A stretch of DNA of 33,714 bases from positions 797,987 to 831,700 of the forward strand of contig BFEA01000060.1 in the NCBI GenBank assembly GCA_003427395.1, in the 5' to 3' direction. A model generated the notes under the pieces. That model did no database searches and was not told where the DNA came from. It saw only the letters and a list, made by a program, of their open reading frames with translations. A program made the translations under genes and the position numbers. Each line of letters begins with the position of its first letter. Positions within the stretch are counted from its first letter, which is position 1. The DNA comes from Chara braunii. Taxonomy: Eukaryota > Streptophyta > Charophyceae > Charales > Characeae. Positions 7,244 to 19,480 of the stretch are shown one piece after another.

Positions 7244-10200
7244 AAATTATTTTGGGGTTCCGAAACTTCGTTAAGGGGGGTAGAAGCTTATTTCGGGTCG
7301 GAAAGTTGACTTGGGGGGTACGACCGACCGATTTAAGCTAACAAGAATGATTTTGGGGGTCGGACTGTGACTTAAGGGGGGTACAAACTAGTTTTGGGGG
7401 TTTGCACGATTACTTGGGGGTCCGACTCACATGTGTAAGAGTGCAGAAACTATTTTGGGAGTGCGAGCGGGAGTTGAGAGGGGTGCAATTTAAGTTTGGG
7501 GTCTGAACGATTTTGCGGGGGGTACGACCCACTGCTAAAGGGGTAAAAAATAATTTTGGGGGTCCGACACTTCGTAAAGGGAGGTAGAAATCAATTTCGG
7601 TTCGAAACGATAAGTTGGGGGGTACAACCGACCACTTTAAGGTAACAAAAATTATTTCGGGGGTCAGACTGTGAGTTAACGGTGGTAGAAACAAGTTTCG
7701 GGGGTTTGCACAATTACTTGTTGGTCAAGCTCACCTCTGTAAGGATGCAAAAACTATTTCGGGAGAGGGAGCGGGAGTTGAGAGGGGTGCATTTAATTTT
7801 TGGGTCTGAACGATTTTGAGGGGGGTACGACTCACCGCTAAAAAGGTAAAAAAAATATTTTGGGGTTCGACACTTCATAAAGGGATATAGAAATTGATTT
7901 CGGGTCGAAATGATGAGTTGGGGGGTACGACCGCCAACCCCTTTTCCTCCCGGAAACTATTTTTCGGGTCCGACACTTTGTTAAGGGGGGTAACAATTAT
8001 TTTGAGGGTCCGAAAGACTTTTCGGGGGGTACGGTCCGCCACTAAAGGAAACGAGAAATTATTTTGGGGTTCCGACACTTGGTTAAGGGGGGTAGAAGCT
8101 GATTTCGGGTCGGAACGTTGACTTGGGGGGTACGACCAACCGATTTAAGCCAACAAGAATGATTTCAGGGGTCGGATTGTGACTTAAGGGAGGTACAAAC
8201 TAGTTTTGGGGGTTTGCATGATTACTTGGGGGTCCGACTTACCTCTGTATGAGTGCAGGAACTATTTTGGGAGTGCAAGCGGGAGTTGAGAGGGGTGCAA
8301 TTAATGTTTGGGGTTTGAACAATTTTGTGGGGGGTACAACCCACTGCTAAAGGGGTAAAAAAATATTTTGGGGGTTCGACACTTCGTAGAAATCGATTTC
8401 GGTTCGAAACGATAAGTTGGGGGGTACGACCGACCACTTTGAGGTAACAAAAATTATTTTGGGGGTCGGACTGTGAGTTAAGGGGTGTACAAACTAGTTT
8501 TGGGGGTTTACACAATTACTTGTTGGTCCAGCTCATCTCTGTAAGGGTGCAGAAACTATTTTGGAAGAGCGAGTGGGAGTTGAGAGGGGTGCATTTAATT
8601 TTGGGGTCTGAATGATTTTGGGGGGTTTACGGGTCACCGCTAAAGGGGTACAAAAATTAGTTTGGGGGTCCGACACTTCGTAAAGGGGGGTAGAAATTTA
8701 TTTCGGGTCGAAACGATGAGTTGGGGGGTACGATCGCCATCCCCTTTTCCTCCCTGAAATTATTTTTGGGGTCCAACACTTTGTTAAGGGGGGGTAAAAA
8801 TTATTTTGAGGGTCCGAAGGATTTTTCGTGGGGTACGGCCCACCACGAAAGGGGAAGAGAAATTATTTTGGGGTTCCGACACTTGGTTGCGGGGGGTAGA
8901 AGCTGATTTGGAGTCGGAAAGTTGACTTGGGGGGTACGACCAACCGATTTAAGCTAACAAGAATGATTTCGAGGGTCAGACTTTGACTTAAGGGAGGTAG
9001 AAACTTGTTTTGTGGGTTTGCACGATTAGTTGGGGGTCCATCTCACTTGTGTAAGAGCATAAACTATTTTAGGAGTGCGAGCGGGAGTTGAAAGGGATGC
9101 AATTTAAGTTTGGGGTCTGAACGATTTTGCGGGGGTTCGACCCACTGCTGTAGGGGCAAAAAAATATTTTGGGCGTCCGACACTTCGTAAAGGGAGGTAG
9201 AAATCGATTTCGGTTCGAAACGATAAGTTGGGGGGTACGACTGACCACTTTAAGGTAACAAAAATTATTTTGGGGGTCAGACTGTGAGTTAAGGGGGGTA
9301 GAAACTAGTTTTGGGGGTTTGCAGAATTACTTGTTTGTCCAGCTCTCCTCTGTAAGGGTGCATAAACCATTTTGGAAGAGCGAGTGGGAGTTGAGAGGGG
9401 TGCATTTAATTTTGGGGTCTGGACGATTTTGTGGGGGTTACGGCAAACCGCTAAAGGGGGACAAAAATTAGCTTGGGGGTCCGACACTTCGTAAAGGGGG
9501 GTATAAATTTATTTCGGGTCGAAACGATGAGTTAGGGGGTACGACCGCCATCCCCTTTTCCTCTTAGGAATTATTTTTAAGGTCCGATACTTTGTTAAAG
9601 GGGGGTAAAAATTATTTTGAGGGTCTGAAGGATTTTTCGGGGGGTACGGCCCACCACTAAAGGGGAAGAGAAATTATTTTGGAGGTCTGACACTTGGTTA
9701 AGGGTGGTAGAAGCTGATTTAATGTCGGAAAGTTGACTTGGGGGGTACGACCAACCGATTTAAGCTAACAAGAATGATTTCAGGGGTCGGAATGTGACTT
9801 AAGGGGGGTAGAAACTAGTTTTGGGGATTTGCACGATTACTTGGGGGTCCGACTCACCTTTGTAAGAGTGCAGAAACTATTTTGGGAGTGCGAGCGGGAG
9901 TTAAGAGGGGTGCAATTTAAGTTTGGGGTCTGAATGATTTTACGGGGGGTACGACACAGTGCTAAAGGGGTAAAAAATTATTTTGGGGATGTGACACTTC
10001 GTAAAGGGAGGTAGAAATCAATTTCGGTTCGAAACGATAAGTTGGGGGGTACGACCAACCACTTTAAGGTAACAAAAATTATTTCAGGGGTCGGACTGTA
10101 AGTTAAGGGGAGTAGAAACTCGTTTTCGGGGTTTGCACATTTACTTGTTGGTCCCGCTCACCTATGTAAGGGTGCAAAAACTATTTCGAGAGAGCGAGTG

Positions 10201-11295
10201 GGAGTTGAGAGGGGTGCATTTAATTTTGAGGTCTGTACGATTTTGCAGGGTGCACGACTCACCACTAAAGGGGTAAAAAAAATATTTTGGGGTCCGACAC
10301 TTCGTAGAGGGAGGTAGAAATTGATTTCGGGTCGAAACGATGAGTTGGGGGGTACGACCGCCATCCCCTTTTCCGCCCATAAATTATTTTTGGGGTCCGA
10401 CACTTTGTTAAGGGGGATAAAAAATATTTTGAGGGTCCGAAGGATTTTCGGGGGGTACGGCCCACCACTAAAGGGGAAGAGAATTATTTTGGGGGTCCGA
10501 CACTTGGTTAAGGGGGGTAGAAGATGATTTCCGGTCGGAACGTTGACTTCGGGGTTACAACCGACCAATTTAAGCTAACAAGAATGATTTCAAGGGTAGG
10601 ACTATGACTTAAGGGAGGTAGAACCTAGTTTTGGGGGGTTGGGCGATTATCTGGGGGTCCGACTCACCTGTGTAAGCGTGCAAAAACTATTTTGGGAGTG
10701 TGAGCGGGAGTTCAGAGGGGTGCAATATAAGTTCGGGGTCTGAACGATTTTGCGGGGGATACGACCCACTGCTAAAGGGGTAAAAAATTATTTTGGGGGT
10801 CCGACACTTCGTAAAGCGAGGTAGAAATCGATTTCGGTTCGAAACGATAAGTTAAGGGGTACGACCGACCACTTTAAGGTAACAAAAAATATTTCGGGGG
10901 TCGGACTGTGACTTAAGGGGAGTACAAATTAGTTTTGGGGGTTTGCACAATTACTTGTTGGTCTAGCTCACCTCTGTAAAGGTGCAGAAACTATTTTGGA
11001 AGAGCGAGCGGTAGTTGAGAGGGGTGCATTTAATTTTGGGGTCTAAACGATTTTGCGGGGGGTTACGGCTTACGGCTAAAGGGGTACAAAAATTAGTTTG
11101 GGGGTCTGACACTTCGTAAAGGGTGGTTTAAATTTATTTCAGGTCGAAACGATGAGTTGGAGGGTACGACCGCCATCCCCTTTTCCTCCCAAAAATTATT
11201 TTTGGGGTCTGACATTTTGTTAAGGGGGGGTAAAAATTATTTTGAGGGTCGAAAGGATTTCTCGGGGGGTACGACCCACCACTAAAGGGGAAGAG

Positions 11296-11948
11296 AAATT
11301 ATTTTGGGGGTCCGATACCTGGTTAAGGTGGGTAGAAGCTGATTTCGGGTCGGAAAGTTGACTTGGGGGGTACGTCCAACCGAGTAAAGCTAACAAGAAT
11401 GATTTCGGGGGTCAGACTGTGACTTAAGGGGGGTGGACACTAGTTTTGGGGCTTTGCACGATTACTTGGGGGTCCGATACTTCGTAAAGGGAGGTAGAAA
11501 TCGATTTCATAAGTTGGGGGGTACAACCGACCACTTTAAGGTAACAAAAATTATTTCGGGCGTCGGACTGTACGTTAAGGGGGGTAGAAACTAGTTTTGG
11601 GGGTTCGCACAATTACTTGTTGCTCCAGTTCACCTGTGTAAGGGTGCAGAAACAATTTTGGAAGAGCGAGCCGGATTTGAGAGGGGTGCATTTAATTTTG
11701 GGGTCTGAACGATAGGTTACGGCTCACCGCTAAAGGGGTACAAAAAATGGTTTGGGGGTCTGACACTTCGTAAAGGGAGGTAGAAATTGATTTCGGGTCG
11801 AAACGATGAGTTGGGGGGTACGACCGCCATCCCCTTTTTCGCCCAGAAATTATTTTTGGGGTCCGACACTTTGTTAAGGGGGGTAAAAAATATTTTGAGG
11901 TTCCGAAGGATTTTTCGGGGGGTACGGCCCACCACTAAAAGGGAAGAT
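11296..11948. repeat. Deleted 654 bp satellite unit
   Basis: This unit is 158 bases shorter than its neighbours. About 146 bases are lost where monomer 2 joins monomer 4 near 11467-11478, inside the shared motif gggggtccga. A further 12 bases (ggttcgaaacga) are lost near 11508. Another small gap removes about 10 bases near 11713. Confidence 0.85.
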
Positions 11949-13963
11949 AAACTATTTTGGGGGTCCGACACTTGGTTAAGGGGGGTAGAAGCTGATTTCA
12001 GGTTTGAACGTTGACCTGGGGGGTACGACCGACCGATTTAAGCTAACAAGAATGATTTTGGGGGTCGGACTGTGACTTAAGGGAGGTAGAACCTAATTTT
12101 GGGGGGTTGCATGATTACTTGGGGGTCCGACTCACCTGTGTAAGAGTGCAAAAACTATTTTGGGAGTGCGAGCGGGAGTTCAGAGGGGTGCAATTTAAGT
12201 TCGGGGTCTGAACGATTTTGCAGGGGGAACGACCCACTGCTAAAGGGGTAAAAAAATATTTTGGGGGTCCAACACTTCGTAAAGGGAGGTAGAAATCGAT
12301 TTCGGTTCGAAATGATAAGTTGGGGGGTACGACCGACCACTTTAAGGTAACAAAAATTATTTCGGGGGTCGGACTGTGACATAAGGGGGGTAGAAACTAG
12401 TTTTGGGGGTTTGCACAATTACTTGTTGGTCCAGCTCACCTCTGTAAAGGTGCAGAAACTGTTTTGGAAGAACGAGCAGTAGTTGAGAGGGGTGCATTTA
12501 ATTTTGGGGTCTAAACAATTTTGCGGGGTTTACGGCTCACCGCTAAAGGGGTACAAAAATTAGTTTGGGGGTCCGACACTTCGTAAAGGGGGGTATAAAT
12601 TTATTTCGGGTCGAAACGATGAGTTGGGAGGTACGACCGCCATCCCCTTTTTCTCCCAAAAATTATTTTTGGGCTCTGACATTTTGTTAAGGGGTGGTAA
12701 AAATTATTTTGAGGGTCAGAAGGATTTTTCGGGGGGTACGGCCCACCACTAAAGGGGAAGATAAATTATTTTGGGGGTCTGACACTTGGTTAAGGTGGGT
12801 AGAAGCTGATTTCAGGTCGGAAAGTTGACTTGGCGAACACGACCAACCGATTTAAGCTAACAAGAATGATTTCGGGGGTCAGACTTTGACTTAAGGGGGG
12901 TAGAAACTAGTTTCGGGGGTTTGCACGATTACTTGGGGGTCCGACTCACCTGTGTAAGATTGCAGAAACTATTTTGGGAGTGCGAGCGGGAGTTGAGAGA
13001 GGTGCAATTTAAGTTCGGGGTCTGAACGATTTTGCGGGGGGTACGACCCACTGCTAAAGGGGTAAAAAAATATTTTGGGGGTCTGACACTTCGTAAAGGG
13101 AGATAGAAATCGATTTCGGTTCGAAACGATAAGTTGGGGGGTACAACCGACCACTTTAAGGTAACAAAAATTATTTCGGGCGCCGGACTGTGAGGTAAGG
13201 GAGGTACAAACTAGTTTTGGGGGTTTGCACAATTACTTGTTGGTCCAGCTCACCTCTGTAAGGGTGCAGAAACTATTTTGGAAGAGCGAGCGGGATTTGA
13301 GAGGGGTGCATTTAATTTTGGGGTCTGAAGGATTTTGCAGGGGGTTACGGCTCACCGCTAAAGGGGTACAAAATTTAGTTTTGGGGTCCGACACTTCGTA
13401 AACGGAGGTAGAAATTGATTTCGGGTCGAAACAATGAGTTGGGGGGTACGAACGCCATCCCCTTTTTCGCCTAGAAATGATTCTTGGGGTCCGACACTTT
13501 GTTAAGGGGGGTAAAAAATATTTTGAGGTTCCGAAGGATTTTTCGGGGGGTACGGCGTACCACTAAAGGGGAAGAGAAACTATTTTGGGGGTCCGACACT
13601 TGGTTAAGGGGGTTAGAAGCTGATTTCAGGTCGGAACGTTGACTTTGGGGGTAGGACCGACCGATTTAAGCTAACAAGAATGATTTCGAGGGTTGGACTG
13701 TGACTTAAGGGAGGTAGAACCTAGTTTTGGGGGTTTGTACGATTACTTGGGAGTCCGACTCACCTGTGTAAGAGTGCAAAAACTATTTTGGGAGTGCGAG
13801 CGGTAGTTGAAAGGGGTGCAATTTAAGTTCGGGGTCTGAACGATTTTGCGGGGGGTACGACCCATTGCTAAAGGGGTAAAAAAAATATTTTGGGGGTCTA
13901 ACACTTCGTAAAGGGAGGTAGAAATCGATTTCGGTTTGAAACGATAAGTTGGGGGGTATGACC

Positions 13964-14640
13964 GACACCACGTGTTCGAGGTCGTCAGGTCCCACCTGGG
14001 CCAAGGTCGCTGAAACCGGCTCCGGTATCCAATCGGTGATGAGAACAAAGGACTTTTCCGGGTCCGGCCTTATGAAGACTGGTGCAGAAACCAGGGTCGC
14101 CTTGAGTTCTCCAAAAGCCCGATCGCATTGCGGGGTCCAGATCAACGACTGATCCTTCTTTAGCAGATTCGTGAGTGGTCCCGCGATCGCTGCAAACCTT
14201 TTGATGAACCTTCGATAGTACGACGCCAAACCCAAAAAGGCGCGGATTTGTGTTACGGACGTTGGCACCAGTGCGTCCTTCACGGCGGTCACTTTCTGGG
14301 GTTTAGGTTGCAATCCTTGGCTTGTAACGATTTAGCTGAGGAACGAGATCTCCGTGAGAAAGAACTGGCACTTATCAACCGCCACTTTGAATCCTGCGTC
14401 CTTTACTGTGTGCAGTGTCCACTCAGTGTGTTGCACGTGTCCCTTATAGGAAGTGAAAAACACAAGGATATCATCCATATATACAATCACACAGTAATTG
14501 ATTATGCTTTGCGCCAGTCGCGTTTTTCGCACGAAGTTTTGGAAAGCCATATTCATCGCGCGTTGAAACGTGGCTGGGGCATTGCAAATCGCCATTGGAC
14601 ATCGGACCCTTGAGTGAAAGCGTGCTCTCGTATAACGTGC
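13964..14640 (-). pseudogene. pol: gypsy reverse transcriptase (C-terminal half) and RNase H start
   Basis: Reading from about 14640: PMAICNAPATFQRAMNMAFQ, then the catalytic VYMDDILVF (YMDD codons 14470-14481), then the thumb region GFKVAVDKCQFFLTEISFL, a TAA at 14332-14334, and SQGLQPKPQKVTAVKDALVP. Next come the connection motifs RAFLGLASYYRRFIKRFAAI and DRAFGELKATLVSAPV, which lead into RNase H. The hallmark acidic residues of YMDD are intact. The last gypsy residues are DDLEHVV; at about 13963 the frame runs into satellite DNA. Confidence 0.9.
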
Positions 14641-14832
14641 GAGGGGGTTCCAAAAGGTCAGCCATATCGGAAATTTGCAATATCGGCTCTCCCATGAATG
14701 TCAAAGGGGGATTCCGTCTTTATGTGGGCAGAGAACGATCGGGCTCGCTGTTTTCCGAGCTTAGATCGAATGTTCGAGTAGTTGAGGGGATCATCTAGAA
14801 TTCTTCTTTAGTCTCGCAATCGAACATTTCGA

Positions 14833-15669
14833 CTAATCGCTTTCATTCTTTCTTACTAGCATAGCGCTCAGTTCTTCCTCATATTCACGTTCATTGAACT
14901 CATCTTCCCACGCAGGGGGCTGCTCTCCATCAGGGTTCGGGAGAGACTTCTCCAAGCTTTGGATTATTCCTATCCGGTCGATACTGGGGTATCTCCTTGG
15001 TGATCGGGTAGAAATTCGGAGAGGAAGTGTTTGAGGCTTCCCTCCCGTATGAGTGAGAACGAGTTGTTTGGAATCAAAATGGATCCGTGCGCCCACCACC
15101 ATCGCCCAGGGCAGTCCTAACAGTATCGAATAAGAATGCACGTCAATGACTAATGCGTTAACCAGCACATGCACTCGGTCCACCTTGATCGCAACGTTCT
15201 CAATGATTCCTACGATGTTCACGGCCGCTTCATCGGCCGAGACATAGTTGTCCTTCCCTGGTAGAGAAAGGATGAAATTCAACCGTCCAGTCTTTCGGAC
15301 TGTGTTCAGGGAGATAGCTACGACTGATTATCCAGTGTCAATCAGCGCATCGAACGGTTTACCCCAGACTTCACAATCATATTCCGCACTTTTCCATAGG
15401 ACTGATCGGACACGCACAAAGTGATCTCTTTTGGCGTAAGAGATGGCGGCGATTCTCCTTGTTTCCGGTGAGTTAGATTCGACCGCCGGAGGAGGACTTG
15501 CCTCGCTTTCATCTTCCTACTTTTTCTTCAGCATACGTTGAACGCATTGATAGGTAAAACACTTCTGATTCTCTTGGCATTGGTGCAGAAGCTTGTCATT
15601 TGCGACTTTAGATATGGTCAGCAAGTGTCATACGGGGATAGGCACTCAGATGTCCAACTGTTTGAGTGC
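14833..15669 (-). pseudogene. pol: gypsy protease (retropepsin-like) region of pol
   Basis: In the same frame as gag, after several stops (for example near 15649, 15634 and 15522), the translation gives FDALIDTG at about 15331-15354, the aspartic protease active site. It is followed at once by a TAA (15328-15330) where most relatives read on into S-x-V-x-x-I. VRKTGRLNFI and, further on, YSILLGLPWAMVVGARIHFD match the end of retropepsin-like domains in plant gypsy elements (ILG.PWL). The segment ends in a TAG at 14833-14835. Confidence 0.75.
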
Positions 15670-17025
15670 CTATAGGACATCGATTTCTCCTGTTTGGAAC
15701 TGGGGTCCTGGTTCTGATGTGCGTTCGACCCAATTGAGTTCTTCTTTGGCGGGTCGGATTGCTCCGATCAGTCCAGCCAGCTGGAGGTACTCGGTTGGAT
15801 TGATGATAATTGCAGCCTCGGAAGAGGATCCTGATGTGGATGCGCCCTGATCGGTCGAGGAGGGTGGATCGGCGACGAAGGGGGAATCTTCCCTTGCGTG
15901 TTCTAATACCGCGGCTACCCGTTCTTGATTTAAGGCCACGGTCGCGACCGCTGGGGGAGGCTGATTACGTTTCGGTTGGGGGCATTCTCGTGCGAAGTGC
16001 CCCGACTGTTTGCAGTTGTAGCATTCGATCCTCCCTACTGGATTAGTCATATGAAGGGGAGCAATGGGAGGGGCTGATCCTCCAGCGGGAGGGGCAGTAA
16101 GCAGAGGGTACTGAGTGGGGACAGGGCGGGATGGGCTGGGATTAACCTTTACTAATTTTGTCATAATCTGTTCCAGTCGATCCATTTGGGAAGCCTGCAT
16201 CTGAAGCAGGTTATTCATCCACTCAGATTGTTCAGTCGTAGTGGTATGGATCATCTGGGCCAGATGCAAATTGGTGATGGGTGCTGACGCGACATCTTTG
16301 ACCATAACCGTGTTCACTGGTACCGCTTTAGGAGGGGGAGGAGATTTCGTGAGGGGGAGGGAATGATATGGGGACAGATCCGAGGCGGGGCCGTCTTGGT
16401 AGTCCTGATCAGAACGAGGGTAGAATCGTCCTACTGCTCTGAGCCAGGACCGTCTCTTGGCCGCCACGTCTTGGATCGTGTCCGAAATGTCTTCTTCTCC
16501 CTGACTAATATATTTACGCGTGTCTAGCAGATCTAGCTCAAGGGCCTTGGCTATGATAACTGACAGTTGGTTTGTCTTGGGAGGGACCTTTTTCTGCAAT
16601 TTCGCCTTCAACACGGGATTGCGGAGATGATCAATAAACAAATCCCGAGCCTCATTCTCTTCCTGTCCCGATTTGTCCAAGGCGGTCTGAAAATGATCCA
16701 CGAAGTCGGGTAGCAACTCCCCTGGTTCGTGCGGACGGGTTTTCAGTATGAACCAGGCAGCATCTTCACTATCCGTGTCAAATCGTGCTAGGAACGCTCT
16801 CTTGAAAGTATCCCAATCTACCCACCGGTGCCTTCTAAACCAATCATGCACGGTGTTTCAGAGTAATAGGGTGATGACGCGGGAAAAATCCTCAACGCCA
16901 TAACCCTGCGCTTGCACGGCTTCAAGCCATGCCTCTGGATGAGTGTAGTTAGGATAGAAGGGAAAGGTAGCGGGGATGCTTACCATCACCCGGGGAGGCG
17001 CTCCATTAGCATCAGCCATGGGCAT
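15670..17025 (-). pseudogene. gag: gypsy gag (capsid + zinc knuckle)
   Basis: The frame starts at the ATG at 17025 (MPMADANGAPPR), with a second ATG at 17019. A TGA at 16858-16860 splits it; from there an open frame of about 390 residues runs to the stop at 15670. It holds the Retrotrans_gag-type stretch VHDWFRRHRWVDWDTFKRAF, then FIDHL and LQKKV, a Pro-rich linker, and the nucleocapsid zinc knuckle CYNCKQSGHFAREC (C-X2-C-X4-H-X4-C) at about 15982-16023. Gag packages the element RNA into virus-like particles in the cytoplasm. The tail is Ser- and Pro-rich. The premature stop falls just before the core motif. Confidence 0.88.
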
Positions 17026-17143
17026 CTCTGTTCGGGTCCCGGCAGATGTTTGCCGAGCGACGGGAGGAATGAGACGATTAGATTGTTTAGTTGATCGTCC
17101 TCTCGCCAGCTCGTCTCACTAACATCAGAACCCACACGTGTCG

Positions 17144-17155
17144 GCTCCGATACCA
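17144..17155 (-). other. Primer-binding site, initiator tRNA-Met type
   Basis: On the - strand this reads TGGTATCGGAGC, one mismatch from TGGTATCAGAGC, the complement of the 3' end of plant initiator tRNA-Met used by most gypsy and copia elements. It lies about 120 bases upstream of the gag ATG, the expected place directly inside the 5' LTR, and fixes the orientation of the element. Confidence 0.78.
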
Positions 17156-19130
17156 ACCTCACGCCCTGCACTGTCTTTCGCTCGGAGTGCAATTGGTGCA
17201 GAAAGGGGGCCCCGAAAAACATCAAGATGGGGTGTCCCAAGGATTTTTGGAAAATTGAGTGTGGGGACACAGACGAAACTGAAATCCCCCGTGTTGGTCA
17301 AATGAAGTGAGAGATCTGGTTGGATGCGACGCGGGTTTTGAGATGGCGCGCGCGCGCGAAACATGACGTGAGAGAGTTTAAATTCAATCCAGAAAGTATT
17401 GTCGGACTTCCCACCGTGCCACGGCTCGGCGTTTGGAGTGGAAGGGAGCGGGCACGTGTTTAGTATCCCGCTTTCGCACTAGCCCCTGACGCCGCACACT
17501 ACACAATTCTAAATCCGACGTGGACGGTCTTAATCGCGTGGCCCTTTCCTTGTGCTCGTCCTCGCTCCGCGTTCGGTAGTGGAACCCCTTCGATTGGTAG
17601 TGATCGAGACGTTGGCAATCACTACACAAGATGTTAGGCCAATGGGGCGCCACTGCCGACCACGGGACGACGATCAACTCGTTAAATGGTAGTAGTAGCG
17701 ACTACGGGGGGAAGTACGTATCCACAATGACAAACCCAGCACCGACAAACCCAGAACACCGATTTTCGGGAGGGAAGTAATATCGTCCGCCGATCTTTGC
17801 GACGACTTCTCGTATGTCCCACTCACAGACTCGCGTCCTGTCCTCGTTATACGGGAAGGGGCGGAGAGGGGATACGGGAGGCCGGCGCCTAGTCGGGTTG
17901 GGCCCGTTAGTCCACATGGCAAAGAATCAGGACTAATCTCATCATTCATTGTACGCATGCAATCCTATCGGTCTAATCAGAAAGGCAGATTTCAGACTTC
18001 GGTCAAGAGGGGAACAGACAGGTCGGGAAGAGGGAAAGGAAAGCTCGTGTGAGGCGAGATGCGACCGCCGTTTCGCACGCGGCTCTTTGATATTCTTACA
18101 GGATTAAATCGCATGAGTCATACAATCCAGGCAGAGGTGCTCGCAATCGCTCCTCGATAATCACAAATCAAAGCACTCTTACATTTCTGAATCCCAACAA
18201 CATTGTTCCTGCCATCAATTCGTCATGGCAATATCTCAATCGAGGCGGGTTTCGTGCCTGTTCATTCCCATCCTCCATATATTCATTCACTGTGGAAGGT
18301 GCGAAAATGACAACCATACGATGCCCCGCCACGGTTGTGTTAAGGGCGAAATTCTTAACGTTGGATACACGCACATCCACCGTTCAGAAGACAAGACCCA
18401 CTAGATCGGGGGACTACCCAGGAAACTAATGGAAGAGTTCCGAAAGAAATCATTTCAAACAGTCATCATACCCATTCCATCACACGCCAGCTTTTGACTT
18501 ATTATGTAGAACCATTCACATCAAGGAGGAAGGAGAAGGAGAAATGAGACAGAGACAGACGGGGATATCGAGATCGGAGGGAAGAGTTACACTGAGATAG
18601 GGAAAGGAAAAGAAGGTCCAACTTTACCGCCGCAGAATCACACCAAAGAATAGATTTGCAACCAAGAAGGCGCACTTGCCACCAAATTCCAACATGGCCC
18701 CGGGCCAGTCATCCACTCAACTCAGATCACCTGTCTGCATTCTGACACCGACGATCCCGGCCGTCGCGCGTCATCCTCCACCACTGCGATCATCACCCCG
18801 CCAACTTAGTCTCGACGTGGCTTGCCTGGATCCCACAGTCCGTCGTGGTGATCTAGCGCACCGCCAGCCAGTCTACAGTCAGCTCGTCAGGACTTTTCGA
18901 CTCGCATCGTACACATCACCTAGCCACTACTTCCCGGAAGCTGGCCGATGAGTTGAGAGAGAGTTTTGCGGGGGCATCGGCGAAATTTATAGCTGCGAGA
19001 AGGGAGAGAGACGCGGAAAAAGGCGAAGGGTGAGGCAGAGGAGGTTATAGGAGAGTTTGAGAGTGACCGGCCGTCGAAAGCCATGTTGATCCCTCCTAAC
19101 TCGACCTCAGTCAATCAGAATCGTCACGCA
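17156..19130 (-). other. Probable 5' LTR / leader of the gypsy element
   Basis: An LTR should begin next to the primer-binding site and extend to higher coordinates. Nothing here codes convincingly. A TATA-like TATAAATTT on the - strand (18984-18992) has a purine/pyrimidine-skewed upstream flank, as expected for a U3/R boundary. A (GC)n run lies at about 17347-17358. Without the partner LTR I cannot set the ends; about 2 kb is an upper guess and part of it may be unrelated host DNA. Confidence 0.35.
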
Positions 19131-19189
19131 GTACAAACTTACATGACGCTTCTCCTTGGCTAGATGGGGAGAGAGGATCGACTGGGTTT

Positions 19190-19480
19190 TCAAGCGCGGA
19201 TCTTAGAGCGGGAAGAGGAAGAGCGCAAAGGATAGTGCGAGACGGGTCCAAGATTGAGATGATCAAGAAGGAGAAAAAGGGCGCGCGTTGAGAAGGAGAA
19301 AGAAAAGCAGTTAAAGGGGGAGGGAGTAAGGAAGCGTGTGCGCGCGAAGAAAGACGGTGAGAGGAGCGCTGGGAGGAAGAAGGACGGAACTTGCTTGCAT
19401 GGCGCCGATCGGCGAAAGGGGAATGGGCACCAAGATAGTGGCAACTTTTCCCAATCCTATGTTAATTCAAAAATAGAAAG
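19190..19480. other. Purine-rich stretch
   Basis: The + strand is strongly A/G rich (gaagaggaagag, agaaggagaaaaagg, gaagaaagacggtgagagg). Long pyrimidine-coded frames on the - strand are by-products of that bias. No gene was recognised from here to 19740. Confidence 0.5.

Larger units (their letters stand above)
6911..13963. repeat. Higher-order satellite array, 812 bp unit = 8 x ~101 bp
   Basis: About 7.05 kb of head-to-tail repeats. The marker 'acgaccgccatcccctttt' recurs at 7928, 8730, 9541, 10354, 11166, 11820, 12633 and 13448, so spacings are 802, 811, 813, 812, 654, 813 and 815. Inside each unit are eight monomers of about 101 bases, each made of a ~44-base half (attattttgggggtccgac... 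ending ggggggtagaa) and a ~57-base half (carrying ttggggggtacgac). Monomers 1-3 resemble monomers 4-6, so a 305 bp trimer was doubled and two more monomers added. The + strand is G-rich and C-poor. Open frames on either strand here are by-products. Centromeric or heterochromatic function is possible but not shown. Confidence 0.93.
13964..17025 (-). mobile_element. Ty3/gypsy retrotransposon, truncated gag-pol
   Basis: Gag, protease, the second half of reverse transcriptase and the start of RNase H all lie on the - strand in one reading frame, from the ATG at 17025 down to 13964, interrupted by stops. The order gag-protease-RT-RNase H and the primer-binding site upstream fit Ty3/gypsy (Metaviridae-type) elements. 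The first half of RT (including the usual LDLRSGYHQ region) is missing between about 14830 and 14610. RNase H, integrase and the 3' LTR are absent because the element is cut by the satellite at 13963. The element cannot move by itself. Confidence 0.88.

Noticed and set aside
7410-13232. Many - strand open frames of 60-136 residues with repeated RTPK, SDPKN and PPLTK-type words
   Set aside because: They are the C-rich strand of the satellite. The ~101-base monomer is not a multiple of three, the frames differ between units, and stops and indels are not avoided.
6911-13963. G-quadruplex array across the satellite
   Set aside because: The G runs are frequent but mostly 40-60 bases apart, too far for standard quadruplex loops, so I claim only strand asymmetry.
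13783-14313. A 176-residue fusion of gypsy RT to a novel C-terminal domain
   Set aside because: The C-terminal part from about 13963 on is satellite DNA read through; it is a chance chimera.
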